A program made the translations under genes and the position numbers. Below are positions 12,723-25,980 of a DNA stretch of 64,000 bases, piece by piece. The first letter of the stretch is position 1, and each line of letters starts with the position of its first letter. The DNA lies in the NCBI GenBank assembly GCA_028023455.1, contig JAQFVV010000049.1, positions 5,197,149-5,261,148 of the forward strand, given 5' to 3'. The notes beneath the pieces are model-generated. The model made no database searches and was not told where the DNA came from. It saw nothing but the letters and a program-made list of their open reading frames with translations. This stretch comes from Epiperipatus broadwayi (lineage: Eukaryota; Onychophora; Udeonychophora; Euonychophora; Peripatidae).

Positions 12723-12835
12723 TTTTTTTTTTTTTAAAGTGTCATAGCATTGGCCGGGATGCGAACCCGCAACCATGGAAACTGCCTGCAAGTGCAAGGC
12801 AGTTGCTTTGACCTCTTGATCACCAATGCAAGACA
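12723..12835 (-). mobile_element. tRNA-derived SINE, copy 2 (clear A tail and TSD)
   Basis: Minus strand: GCATTGGTGATCAAGAGG (A box region), a CTGCC...GGCAG stem, GCGGGTTCGCATCCCGGCC (B box, T arm), GCTATGACACTTT and then an uninterrupted A run of about 14. A perfect 13 bp target duplication, AATTCTAAACAAG, is at 12710-12722 and 12836-12848. Long duplications with an A tail are the hallmark of LINE-mediated target-primed insertion. The anticodon loop region is longer than the 7 bases of a tRNA, so this copy is not a tRNA gene. Confidence 0.92.
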
Positions 12836-12848
12836 ATTCTAAACAAGT

Positions 12849-15800
12849 TGAGTAAGAAAAGTTATAGAATATGCAAAGTTATTACATGGTCTAACTTATT
12901 TTAATATATTTGTATAAAAAAATGAATAAATCCTAAAACACAGAGCATACATAAATATGAAAAATGAGAAGTGCATATACATATGACAATTAGAAAAATA
13001 AATTAAATTATGGAAAACAAATGTGATATAAATTTGTTTAGAGTTATATAGAAAGTAAAAAGAAATACATGAATTATGAAGAAAAGCATGATAATATTAA
13101 AAGAAGGTTACTGACATTTGGTGCAAAGGCAGACGTTTTACATATTAGAGAAGGCAAATAAAATTAGAATAAGAAGGTGAGAGATTACTGAAGACTGATT
13201 TTTAGAGTGCAGTAGATTAAAAGATCAGATTTAATTTTTGAGAAATAGGGGAGAATTAAAGAAAAATTGTATAATTTGTATAGATCTTTCTATATATAAA
13301 AAATGAATATGTTGTACTAAAAACAACTTTATTCAAGTGGGATAAAGAAGAAATAAAATGAATCAGGTTTAAAAGCATAATTTGGTAATAGAGTCTAAGT
13401 AATAGATAAGTTTACAGCAGTATATAATAATTTAAAAAAAATAGTGATGTTTAATTTGTCTAGTAAGGTTTTTCATATACATCAAAATACCAAAATTTTT
13501 GTGACATCATTTAAGAAGACTTTTTGTACTAACTCATATTTCATTAGAAGATATACACATTATTATAAGAGATAAATTCCACATGAATCTTATAGGTGTA
13601 AAAGACTATTACTTAAGTTGCTGATGTATGCTGCTTAACAAATGGAGTCATTTTTACTGGATCCAACTGAAAACAAATATATTTTACTTTTAGTCTATTT
13701 ACAGTTCAATTAATTATATTTTAAAACAACTCTGGTAAATATTGTCAGAAGTATAAAAAGTATTTTGCTGATTAAAATAAAAAGCTAAGAAAACAAAATA
13801 GAGATTTCATAAATCATTAAATTCCTGACAATTGTTATACTTGTTTTGCAAATAATGTTTTGCAACTTCAGTTAAATGTAAAATCTATCACATAAAAATA
13901 AGAAAGTAATACAAAATATATACTAAAAAGAATAAAATAAAAAGAAAGCTTAAAATAAAGATTGATTTAAAAGAAGTAAAAGATAGCTAGTTATACATAA
14001 TTATCTTTGGGAAAAGTATTAATAGAGTTGAAGTCAGATTGCATAAGATTAGTAATAGAATTAAATCTAGATGAAATGTTTTGATAGAGGTAACATTATT
14101 TGTCAAATGATGATATACTTAGATGTTTGGGAGTGGGGAGACATTTTGAATAAATATGACTTAGCATATCCAAAGCCTGGACATTTAATAAAAGAAAAAT
14201 TAAAGGATTTAAAAATTATATAATAAAGTACAGCAAGATGTGAGTTGGAATAATAAATTACAAATCAAAATAAATATAGGTCATAAAGTAACAGATGCCA
14301 TTGATAACATTAAAATAATTAAAAGCTTGATATGAAGTTTTTGTAGAACATGATGTTAGAAAAGATAACACTAGATAAATAGCAGAAGTCATAAATTAAA
14401 TCACAAAAGGTTGTAAAATATCTAGATTGAGAACATATGTGACATAGTTGGAAAAGATGAAAAAGTTTAATGAAGTTATTAATCCATGATTTTTCTTCCT
14501 GAAACAGTATATGATTGTAAAAAAAAGGATTAAATTTGAAAAAAGTATTTATTCTGAAGTGGTCTGATTATATTTATTTACAAGGAAACAATAATAGAAG
14601 GCCATATTCACTGATACAAATTAAATGCCAAATGATGTGGGTTTACAGTTTCCCATTTATTGATAGATAATTGAATTGCTAGATAGACAAGATTTGGGTA
14701 AGCTATTCAAAAAATTCATAAGCTTGCTTAAACCATAATAAATATTTTATGTTTCACACATGTTTGAACACAGATAGGGACCATAGCTAATAAATGGATA
14801 ACCAAACACCCTGATTCTCTTTATGTAAACATACTTATAATATTTTTATATATATTATAACAGTACAAATTTTGGGGTGAACCTGAGATGAGGTCAATTC
14901 ATCAACCCCAAGTCAATTACAAAATATAACATTAAATATAAAATGAAATACAGTTACACCATATTAGGGCTGAATTATATTACAACTCATTATTATCCCC
15001 AAATAAACAAAATATAAAATGAAATACAAAAGGAGTGATTAAGAGTTTGAGAAGGAGCATGAGACATCAACACAGAACTAATGATAATGTCACTCAGCAG
15101 TACACAAAAGTAATAATTATTCATAATCATGAATGATCAATAAAAATAAATCAACATCAATCTTGTGTGTGACTGGATTTGGTCTAAAACAGACCAGACT
15201 AATTATTTAGCTTTTGCCAGCTTGGGCATATTATTTAAACAATAATTTGTATGTACAAACTTAGGTGATAATCTATAAGAATATGACAAAGAAATAACGA
15301 TGGGTTACTAAAACATGCTGATCATCATCAATGTTCTGGTCACTTATTACCATTTTTGTAATGGCCAACTATAAACTTAATTTCTAAATAAATAATTAAA
15401 ATTAAATGTAGTGCATGGACTTTAAAGGTTATACCTTTTGTGCCATATAGCATCAGCATCATCTGGTTATCCATAACACTAAACCTAAACCTTTTTTATA
15501 AGAGATGCTTATGCATGAACCCAGCTCAGAGAACAAAAGCTCTATAATTGTTGCTGTGATCAAGAGGCATAGTACAATCACGTAATAATCTAAAACAGTT
15601 TTCAGATTAAATAAATTCACTAGAATAATTTTAACAATGAAATATATATTGATTAATTAGAAACAATAAAATAAAATGAAGGACTGCTGAGTATAGTATA
15701 AGTATAAGGTGGCATTCTGATTTTGATGAATACAAAACAATATGCTATCACTTAGTGATATATCAATATGTCAATAGTTTTACATGTAATGTATGTATAC

Positions 15801-17331
15801 ATTAGGACAGAGACATGCCTGTATAAAAAAGTTACACCTCAGAGTTGATATAAACTACTAATAAAATTTCAATAATTTATTTTAATAATTCATAAAGTAT
15901 GAATATTATGTGTGTGTGTGTGTGTCTACATGATACTCATCTGCATGATCACAGACATGCTAAATAAAGTAAAATTACATATCAGAATTATAATAAATAA
16001 TAAAATTCAATTTGTTTTTAATGCATAAGGGCACATGTATGTGTGTATATACAAAATATAGATAATCTGAATTAAAACTATTGATTAGCCTTTTTTACGG
16101 TAAGTAATAGTTTTTCATTAAAAAAACTTATTATTTGGAAAGTTTCATTTAAAGTTCATGTCCTTGTAGCCTCATTTTTAATATTTAAAAAAAATGCCCT
16201 CGGAGATTTCTTTTGATTCCAATTTTTAAAGATTTTTTGGAATTTACTTTGTTTTAATTTCAAAATAAAATTGTTTCTTAATCAATCCTTTGTTTTTAGA
16301 TTTATAATTCAACCAAGAATATTTACTGGTTTTACTTTTAAATAAAATATTTTAACAATCATCATTTTTATTAAAGAAATTTTTCGAGTTTTACATTTAA
16401 CAAATAAAGCTGAAAACGGTCAATTAATATTTTCTCTCATTATTCTAGTTTTAGTTGAATAATTTAGTCAAAAATTATTTACCTTTAAAACCAGCTGATA
16501 TCTGTAGATAATTTATAACATGATCAGTACCTTGATCTATGCTTCTTCGCATATTAATAAAACTGCATATATAGCATGGTAATCTTTTGATAAACTGATC
16601 ACTTCTAAAACAGTAGACTGGCTTATTGTCATCTTTGTGAAAGTTATAATCTGGTAACTGTTGACATTGAATCAGCTTTATTTAGTTTAGAATTTGATAT
16701 ACTTCAGGCATACCATTTAGTACACATTATAGACTATGAAGAACACAAAAAGTAGACTCTTTACTTCTGTGTAAATCCTCACCCTACTATTGTGATTCTA
16801 GCAGTAGCTGACATGCTCTGTCTTCTCTTTAAATATATTTTCATAGTAACTTGACTACAGTAAAAAAACTTTAAAAAACTCCCTTCTAATCTTTTTGCCA
16901 ATCTTCAGGATAGAATTAAAAAAACACAGTAATTAAAAGTTTTCTTTATTTTGATTGAAAAAGTTAATGACCCTTTTCAATTCACCTTAGATATTTATCA
17001 AAATATGCTATACAAACATTAATTTAAAAAAATTCTTTAATCAAAATAGTGAATGGAATTTTATAATTATCAGTATATCTATTGTATCATAAAAACATGC
17101 TTGTTTTTTCAAAATCTGAATTAATAAAATATTAATTGGTCCTTTTTAAATGTTTAATTTATAGTATTTTCTTTAAATCCAAAATTATTTAATCCTTAAC
17201 TGTTATTCCAATATAATATATCAAATTATCTTCAAAATATTTTTGTTGTGTCTGTTTCTTTCAACTTTATATATATACTATGTTGTTATGTGCCATGAAA
17301 CCCACAACCATCTCAATATATGTATATATAT
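12849..17331. other. AT-rich stretch; possible decayed coding traces
   Basis: No intact gene. Between about 13050 and 14260 short + strand readings look protein-like (one is listed at 14071-14223). Loosely similar phrases occur near 14920-15060 and 43560-43650 (ACATTAAATATAAAATRAA, then GGAGYATGAGAC), possibly an ancient repeat. The remainder shows nothing recognisable. Confidence 0.45.
14071..14223 (+). pseudogene. 50-codon coding-like remnant, unknown
   Basis: This frame opens at an ATG and runs 50 codons to TAA. The central part, YLDVWEWGDILNKYDLAYPK, followed by a Lys-rich helix-like tail, has a balanced composition unlike the low-complexity frames around it. Another frame immediately upstream (about 14020-14088) also reads as helix-like. 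The family is not recognised. It may be part of a decayed retroelement protein, or chance. Confidence 0.3.
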
Positions 17332-19521
17332 TATAATGATCCGGATTTAGCCTTAATGTAATCTGCACTACAAGGGTGCCATCTAGGTATTTGAACCTAG
17401 AAAAATTTATATAGTAGGCAGATATGTAAGTTTTAAAAAAAATATTTATTTTATATATTTTGGTTGATTCCGGTCATTAGCCCATTGTCAGTAGCTCAGT
17501 GGAACAGCAGAGATTTATATTTCATAAATTCCTATCTAAGAATAATTTTTAAAAAAAGAATAAAATAAGCCACTGCCAGTAATTAACATACAAACATTTA
17601 TTTACGCACATATATATAAAATTTAACATTATTATTTTAGAATGTTTACTTTAACATTTAACATTATTTTTAACTTTTATTTTAGATTTCAATTTACATT
17701 TTAATTTTTATACTATTATAAGTTCGCACAGATGGATTTATAAAAATTTGTTTTATAAATGTTGAATATAGATCAGTTACATAGATTACACGATCAAAAA
17801 ACATTCCAAAATAAACATAAATGATCAAAATACAAAGTCATTGATCCCACCAATTGCATAGGGAATACAAGAAACCCAATGGTATTCCTCATAAGATACT
17901 GCATTGGCACCAATAACTTAAAAGACATCCGAATAAATACATTTTAGATACTCACTGTAAGGTATCATTATTTACCGAATGTCTATATATTTTGATCAAA
18001 TATGAAAAACAAAAACATAATTGACCGATAATGAATCCATGCAAGTGTCTATACCCAGCTTAAATTTAATGCACTTTAATTTAGAGTGTTGAGTATGAAT
18101 AGAATACACAGATTTGCATTTGAAAGAAAATATTCTATCCTTATTTAACCTTAGGCCAAAAGTTCACAGTCAAACCAATGTCAATTCATCTGATATATTG
18201 ATGCATTCAATGTAATATGAAATACGGCGGCACAAAAGGTTAAGAGAAGAAATTGCCTCTCATCAGATAGGAATACTACATCTATTTGACAAGAAGAGCA
18301 ATAAAAAAACTCCATAGGAAAAGACTGCAGTCATTTTACTGACTCACTAATCACATTCCATAGACCAAAAAAGAAGTGTGTGGTGTATAAAGCGATTCTG
18401 CCCATAGCGAATCTCGTACTACATCTACTAATTACACCAATATATCCAATCCATTGACCCAATTTAACTACAAAACAAATAACCTAAGATTACCCTCCCC
18501 TAATATAACTTTACAAATCTATATAGTCATTCATGCCTGATTTAAGTTTAACATTTATATAATTTAATTTATCGCAAAACTAAAATCATAAATAAAACTT
18601 AAAGAACAAAATAAATAAATAAATAAATAAATGGAAATGATTTTACAAAAGAAATACATCCAATTAAAATTACTTATTAAGAAATAAAGTTGGTCAGATA
18701 GGATTCTATTTCTATAAATTAAATATTGGGAAAAAGTTTATATTTTAGAGTTCTTAATATTTTCAAATGTTCTTTAATTATATATTTCTTACTGTTTTGA
18801 TAAATGTTCGTAGTCTCTGATTTTTTGTAATGGAAGGTGTTAATTCCCACAAAGTCATAAGGAGATTGGTGTGCAGTTAACCATTGGTCCTTTATCATTG
18901 ATGGTATTCTTTGGACCTTGATGTCCTGTGGTCCACAATATTGGAAAACGATGTTTCATTTTTTTGAACAACTGAAGGAATTGAAAGTGCGTCTTTCAAT
19001 CCCTTCTCCTCCAACCCTCTCCAACTTAACACATATCTGTCATCTCCTGTAATAACTAACTAATAATTTCCAAACTTTTCCTTTTATATTAATTTTAAGG
19101 ATTCAATTGACATTACATCATCAATGTGATGGTCCTTTCACTGAGGTCCAATTCCATTGTTTTTCTCTCCTATCTGACCATTGTTTATACATTTAAATGC
19201 CCAAGGCTAGTTTACATTTAACTAATTAAAACAATTATTTTCATTTTCTGATTACTTAATGTGTTTTCCAAAATTAAAGATATATTTTTATCTCTAAATC
19301 TTTTTAAGTTTTTGCTTTTAAAATATTTTTTCTATTTTTAATAAAGTTTTATTTTAAAAATAATTTATTTTTCATCTGTGCGATTTTATATATATATGAG
19401 TTTAGTATAGAATTTTAATTTTCAATTTTTAATTCTTAAAAAAAAAGTTTTATTTGCGAACTTTTATTCTTTTCTTGTTTACTAATAAAAAAACAATGTA
19501 ACGTCATCTGTGCCCATTACA
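17332..19521 (-). repeat. LTR of element 1 (left; 3' LTR on the minus strand)
   Basis: Matches 20232-22372 along its full length with perhaps 4-6 percent differences by eye. It ends with a short inverted pair, TGTAACG...CATTACA at 19497-19521, i.e. a hairpin at the inner end. A TAAA microsatellite near 18610-18632 is longer than in the partner. The tail contains CATCTGTGC phrases in both orientations (near 17725 and 19374), giving an internal inverted repeat. Confidence 0.8.
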
Positions 19522-20231
19522 TATCAGTAAACTTGCTTAAAAAAATGAACAAAAAAAAAATATTTTACTTAGGGTTAGTAATTACGGTACATGATTAACA
19601 AAATTTACAAAACATTTGGTTAGTATAAAGACTATAATACAAAAAAAAAATATTGACTATCGTTTTTCTAAGGACCATTTACATCTACGCCTCCTCCCCC
19701 CAAGCATTCTATTTTTTTACACATTTTATTTTTACACAAGGCGTGACAAGCAAAGTTTATAAATTATTTATTTAAGAAGGTTGCACTGATGTAAATATAT
19801 TTTAAGGAATAATGGGTTTAAATGTGTATATTTGCAGCACAATTATAAATACCACCAACTTATTTATGACTGATTGAAATGCATACATAGGGCTACACTG
19901 ATGTAATTCCCAAAGGCACTCATCGTAGGTACCACATTTCGATCATAAACTTATGTGGCTGTGCACGCCTATACACATTAAAGCATAATATATATTAACA
20001 AACAAAAAAACATATTAATTGCAACCTTTTGACTTTCTTGTTAACAAAGTACCATTTAAAATTATTTATACTTACTCATGTTTAATATATGTGCAATTTC
20101 TTTCTGGCAGTGCTTTTATAAGATTTAACGTATACGGCTTTATATAAATAGATAAGAATATTTCATTTTGAAAAAATTTGCTCAGAGTATTCGTGGTTTA
20201 TTAATAGATTGGCCCAAGTTGGGTGGCCAGT
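19522..20231 (-). other. Interior of LTR element 1, noncoding
   Basis: 710 bp with stops in all frames and no motif of capsid, protease, RT or integrase. The primer-binding-like site occupies about 20212-20230 (minus strand). A C-rich run near 19687-19700 is a minus-strand polypurine stretch but is not adjacent to the LTR. Confidence 0.65.
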
Positions 20232-22372
20232 TATAATGATCCGGAGAAAGAACTTAACATAATCTGCACTACAAAGGCGCCATCTAGGCATTTGAACCTA
20301 GAAAAATTTATATAGTAGGCAGATACGTAAGTACAAAAAATTTTTTTATTTTATTTTACATAATTTGATATCCGGACATTAGCCCATTGTCACTAGCTCA
20401 GTGCAATAGCAGAGATTTATATTTTATAATAAATTCTTATCTAAGAATATATATATAAAAAAGAATAAAATAAGCCACTGCTAGTAATTAACATACAAAC
20501 ATTTATTTACGCACATATATATAAAATTTAACATTATTATTTTAGCATGTTTACTTTAACATTTAACATTATTTTTAACTTTTATTTTAGATTTCAATTT
20601 ACATTTTAATTTTTATACTATTATAAGTTCGCACAGATGAATTTATAAAAGTTTGTTTTATAAATAAGCATAAACATAAACATAAACAATCAAAATACAA
20701 TGTTATTGATCCTGCTAATTGCATAGGGAATACAAGAAACCCAATGGTATTCATCATAAGATACCGCATTGGCACCAATAACTTCAAAGACATCCGAATA
20801 AATACATTTTAGATACTCACCATAACGTATCATTATTTACCAAATGTCTATATATTTTGATCAAATATGAAAACCAAAAACATAATTGACCAATAACGAA
20901 TCCATGCAAGCATCTATACCCAACTTAAATTTAATGCACTTTTATTTAGAGGGTCGAGAATGAATAGAATACATATATTTGCATTTGAAAGAAAATATTC
21001 TATCCTTATTTAACCTTAGGCCAAAAGTTCACAGTCAAACCATTGTCAATTCATCTGATACATCAATGCATTCAATGTAATACAAAATATGGCAGCACAA
21101 AAGGTTAAGAGAAGAAATTGCCTCTTGTCAGATAGGAATACTACATCTATCTGACAAGAAGAGCAAAAAAAAACTCCATAGGAAAGGACTGCGGTCATTT
21201 TTCCGATTTATGAATCGCATTCCATAGGCCAAAAAAGAAGTGTGTGGCGTGTAAAGTGATTCTGCCCGAATCTCTTACTACATCTACTAATTACATCAAT
21301 ATATCCAATCCATTGACCCAATTTAACTATGAAACAAATAACCTAAGATTACCCTCCCCTAATATAACTTTACAAATCTATATAGCCATTCACACCCGAC
21401 TTAAGTTTAACATTTATATAATTTAATTTATCGCAAAACAAAAATCATAAATAAAACTTAAAGAACAAAATAAATAAATAAATGGAAATGATTTTACAAA
21501 AGAAATACATCCAATTAAAATTACTTATTAAGAAATAAAGTTGGTCAGATAGGATTCTATTTCTATAAATTAAATATTGGGAAAAAGTTTATATTTTAGA
21601 GTTCTTAATGTTTTCAAATGTTCATTAATTATATATTTCTTACTGTTTTGATAAATGTCCATAGTCTCTGATTTTTTGTAATGGAAGGTGTTAATTCCCA
21701 CGAAGACATAAGCAGATCGGTGTGCAGTTAACTGTTGGTCCTTTATGGTTGATGGTATTCTTTGGACCTTGATGTCCTGTGGTCTGCAATATTGGAAAAC
21801 GATGTTTCATGTTTTTGAGCAACTGAAGGAATTGAAAGTGCGTCTTTCAATCCCTTCTCCTCCAACCCTCTCCAACTTAACACATATCTGTCATCTCCTG
21901 TAATAATTAACTAATAATTTCCAAACTTTTCCTTTTATATTAATTTTAAGGATTCAATTGACATTACGTCATCAATGTGATGGTCCTTTCGCTGAGGTCC
22001 AATTCCATGGTTTTTCTCTCCTATCTGACCATTGCTTATACATTTAAATGCCCAAGGCTAGTTTACATTTAACTAATTAAAACAATCATTTCCATTTTCT
22101 GATTACTTAATGTGTTTTCCAAAATTAAAGATATATTTTTATCTCTAAATCTTTTTAAGTTTTTGCTTTTAAAATATTTTTTCTATTTTTAATAAAGTTT
22201 TATTTTAATAATAATTTTTTTTTCCATCTGTGCGATTTTATATATTAATGAGTTTAGTATAGAATTTTAATTTTTAATTTTTAATTCTTAAAAAGGAAGT
22301 TTTATCTGTGAACTTTTATTCTTTTCATGTTTATTAATAAAAAACAATGTAATGTCATCTGTGCCCGTTACA
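20232..22372 (-). repeat. LTR of element 1 (right; 5' LTR on the minus strand)
   Basis: Partner of 17332-19521. Outer end TGTAATG...CGTTACA at 22348-22372 repeats the terminal-hairpin arrangement, with the C/T alternation reversed relative to the other LTR. The 60-72 codon open frames inside (20599-20793, 21244-21426, 22288-22506) are not conserved as proteins and are ignored. Confidence 0.8.
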
Positions 22373-23131
22373 ATATGTATGCGCATGTACAGTATAAATG
22401 ACATATTATCTGAGTTTATCCATGTATAATTTATTGTATCAAAAATATAAGCAGTCACATCAGCCATCAACTGGTTAACAAATATCAGTTGAAGTGATTT
22501 AAACATTGACCTATAACAATATTGAATATTTTATCAATATTAATACAGAAACAATAAAAAGCAAACTATATAGATTAATGGATTTTTAAAAAGTTCTTAC
22601 AAATAGAAGGTAATTTACAAATATCGTCACATTTTAATACATCTAATTTCTTAAGGATCTCAATGGCTTATCTGACCTTACACTGTTGGATAGTGTCACA
22701 TGCATCTAAGATCTTGGTATTAGAGATATCAGTACTATGATCTGTATTCATAAATCACAGTGAAATACTGATGATGAGTGCTGCTTTACTGCATTACCAT
22801 GTTCATCCCTTCTAATACTGACACAACATTTGCTAATACATATGTAAGGAGTTGTACAAATATCACAAAAAATTTCATACACCCCATAGACTTTAAGAGT
22901 GATTGAGTCTTTAGACTTGGATCAAATGTTATTCTTAGGGAAAGTAGTATATGCTGTTTATATTACAATTTTTTTAGAATACATCCAATCTTGACTGTAG
23001 TTTTTTTATATAGAAATACAATTGCTACCAGTTATTTCTTCTTAATTTTGTTTTTTATTTTGTTTGGTTAGGTTCGAATTAATGCCATAATATAATTCTT
23101 TTATTATTACCTTTGGCTAATAAGACATTAC

Positions 23132-23182
<51 letters not shown>

Positions 23183-24039
23183 GTAGGTAGATTATATATC
23201 AATGAACCTGGATAATTTGTGATTTATATTTTTAGGTCAAGGAGATTTTTATTTTAATATTCATAGTTTATATATAAAAACTATGCATATATTAACACCT
23301 ATTATTTTGATGATAGGTAGTCACAATGTATAACCAGGATAATCGACCAAAACCCTTTACTGACTGAACAGCCAACACTTTGGACAAACCAAAATTTTTA
23401 ACCTACAAAAGATGAATAATCAATAATGATTTCAATAAGTATAGTGATAAATTAATTGATAACATTGGCTAAGCTCAGAGGCTTTTAGAATGCCATATGC
23501 TACAATAACAAGAACAGTAAGGATAAATAACAACACTGAATAGGTATTATTAAAGCAAACGCAACATTTAGTAAAAATTAAGAGGAATTACTATTATAAA
23601 TCATAATAGATCTTATTATTAGAAGCATATGACATTAAAGGGTTAAATCATAATAAAAATGTTGCACCTACTACAATTCTTCTAGTCATAATATATCTCA
23701 CAACCATGACAAGCATCTTACTAACATGATCACATCTAGATTTAAATTTTTTTCATGAAATCAAAAGCATGCCTTTAAATGTTTTATCACAATGATATTT
23801 CTTAAAACAAATTTCATTTTAAAGTAAAATAATTTCTTTACCACTTCTGTAAGTTAATATCGCAGGGTTCTTTTAACTAATAGTTTGATTAATAATTTAG
23901 AAATATAGACAAAAATGAAATCCTAGTAATATTATAGTGAGATATACTCTTACTCTTAAGATAATATCACCCCAAATTACAATAATGATTATTCATTAAT
24001 ACACTGTACAGGCTTACACTTGCACATACAGATATATAT
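22373..24039. other. AT-rich stretch without recognised genes
   Basis: No gene recognised. Holds a TA/TG microsatellite at 23132-23182. The part from about 22630 to 22960 is somewhat more complex sequence without a readable frame. Confidence 0.5.
23132..23182. repeat. TA then TG dinucleotide tract
   Basis: About ten TA units followed by about fifteen TG units, then GTAGGTAGGTAG. Confidence 0.9.
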
Positions 24040-24424
24040 GTAAGGGATTCAAACTCAGACTTACATGAGGGTTCAGAATGACTTAACATCAACATGGATA
24101 GGATGACAATCTTAGCACTAATGAAGGCTTTGAACATTCCATCATCAGATTTGCAATAAAATGGATGGCTGAAGAGTTGTGAGTTGAAGTAGTTTGAAGC
24201 CTGTCCATTAAAGTATAAAGATTTGCTATCTTAATATAAATCTGAGCACTGATTGTATGCGTGGAGATGGTAATCTGGACCAACTGATGAGTGCTGGTTT
24301 AGCATGAAATATGTATATTTGTGATTATTTATCTTTTCAACATTTGTGTGATAAGGTGGGTCAGCAAAATGAGATGGCTTGGAGAGTTGAGGGTTGTGTG
24401 AAAGTCTGAGTTTGAATCCCTAAT
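24040..24424. mobile_element. Foldback element FB1, copy b (one arm deleted)
   Basis: Short terminal inverted repeat: GGGATTCAAACTCAGACTT at 24044-24062 matches the complement of AAGTCTGAGTTTGAATCCC at about 24402-24420. Inside, only the right arm of the family is present (CATCATCAGATTTGCAATAA, CCTGTCCATTAAAGT, TCTGGACCAACTGATGAGTG), so most of the left arm is lost. A minus-strand frame at 24089-24283 matches frames in the arms at 31.8-32.4 kb. Confidence 0.8.
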
Positions 24425-24847
24425 AATGATTATAATAATTTCAATTATTAAGTATAAACCATACACTCTTAATTTTGAATAAAATACTTACTAGGATAGC
24501 TTTCAGATACAACGAGTGGATATGGGATTTTATGGCCACTCAGGATATCATACTAATACATCCTGTACAACTATTTTTGAATTTAAATCACTGAATTTCA
24601 TCATTTAAATTTATGATGAAGATTTTCTAAAGGAAATAAAATCAGTGATCTTTTAACAAATGCAATTGGTTATAGATGATGTTTTAATAATGAACAAATA
24701 AAATAATCAATTTCTTAGATGTTTTTGTTACATCTGAGATACAATTATAATAAAAGTAATTCTCATGTTAAATAAGAAATGTTCATATACTCTCAATATG
24801 TCTAATTAATAATACATTTATAATAAAATTTGTAATATTTAGATTTA
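24425..24847. other. AT-rich spacer
   Basis: Nothing recognised between two foldback elements. Confidence 0.5.
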
Positions 24848-25056
24848 AGACAGGCAAAACTCTCTATATGTATTGCCACTCAATGCAAGCCAGAATAATC
24901 AATGGATGCCAGAAGGTTTGTGCATAAAATCCCCATCTAGTGCCTACTCATCCAATATCCCCAGACTAGTTTATGGCTTGTGGACTTCTGGCATCCATTG
25001 ATTACTCTGGCTTGCACTGAGTGGCAATACTGTATGGAGAGTTTTGCCTGTTTTAA
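24848..25056. mobile_element. Foldback element, family FB2, copy a
   Basis: Arms of about 70 bp. The left begins ACAGGCAAAACTCTCTATAT and contains CAATGGATGCCAGAAGG; the right arm ends ATGGAGAGTTTTGCCTGTTT. The loop carries the family phrase TAGTGCCTACTCATCCAATA. Compared with copy c (39500-39903) the middle is shortened and only the outer arms pair. No coding content; probably a MITE-like element moved in trans. Confidence 0.82.
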
Positions 25057-25980
25057 TAACAGTTATAAGCATGCATTAGAAATGGTGATCATGTGATGTT
25101 TATTGGCTTAATATTTAGATTTCTGAATAATATATACATGAATGCTGATAAATATTAAAAAAAAAAAAGTAACAACAAAAATAACATTTTTTTTGACAAT
25201 AAAGACACAGCATAAAAAACATTAATATTTTACAATATTATCAAAGTAAATTATTTAAATATTCAATTATACAATCCACTATGAAGCTTAATTATAATGG
25301 TACAGTATACAGAAGAATGAATAAAAATAAATTTTAAATAAAAATAGTTATTACCTGGTTAATGAAACTTTCTGCAATATTAGTATTATAATAAGTTTTC
25401 ACTTGTACAGTACAACCATTCTATTATATTATCTTTTGTGGATATATTTAATACCTTTCAAATATTACTTAGCAATCCAGTGGTGAAATAACTGTTGAAG
25501 GAGTTGTATATCCTTTATTGATGTCAAATATAGAACTATAATTTCTAAATTAAATATTTATTGGGTTTATATTCTAAAATACTGGCAAAGCACAGCAAAC
25601 AAGATCTACACAATGAATCAATAACAATATATACTTTGATTAACCAAGAGTTCAAATGAAAATAAGATAACATTAATCAACACTAACAAAATATATCAAT
25701 TGCCAGGATATAGTTATGACAGCACACTACACATATACAAAATACATTATAAATCTGCATTTAAGATAATAATTCAAAGCAAAAAAGCAATTGATGGCAT
25801 AAACTCAAAGAAAGAAGCACCTGCACCTGAAGGTAATGTATAAGCTAGGACTTTATCTCTAGACATATGACCAAGTCATATGTCTAAATGCACTGAAATG
25901 GTGAAACTAGGTAAAAATTGTAATATTAATTGGATGAATACTTTCAAAAATGTTTTATCTTCACATCATCATTGCAAATA
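25057..25980. other. AT-rich spacer
   Basis: No gene or repeat family recognised. Confidence 0.5.

Larger units (their letters stand above)
17332..22372 (-). mobile_element. LTR element 1: very long LTRs, 0.71 kb interior, no pol
   Basis: Two direct repeats of about 2.1-2.2 kb flank only 710 bp. The outer ends are TATAATG and CGTTACA, each bordered by ATAT (17328-17331 and 22373-22376), consistent with a 4 bp target duplication for the whole unit. Immediately inside the right repeat, the minus strand reads CTGGCCACCCAACTTGGG, in the position of a tRNA primer-binding site and like TGGTGACCCAACTTGG in the element at 53362-57040; this sets the orientation as minus. No gag, pol or env reading is visible and no polypurine tract touches the other repeat; a purine run (minus-strand GGGGGGAGGAGG) lies about 170 bp inside the interior. 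Such elements are non-autonomous and need proteins from a related full element (inference). Confidence 0.75.

Noticed and set aside
17332-22372. Segmental duplication rather than LTR pair
   Set aside because: Ends carry matching terminal 7-mers, the outer flanks are both ATAT, and a priming site sits just inside, as in the second element.
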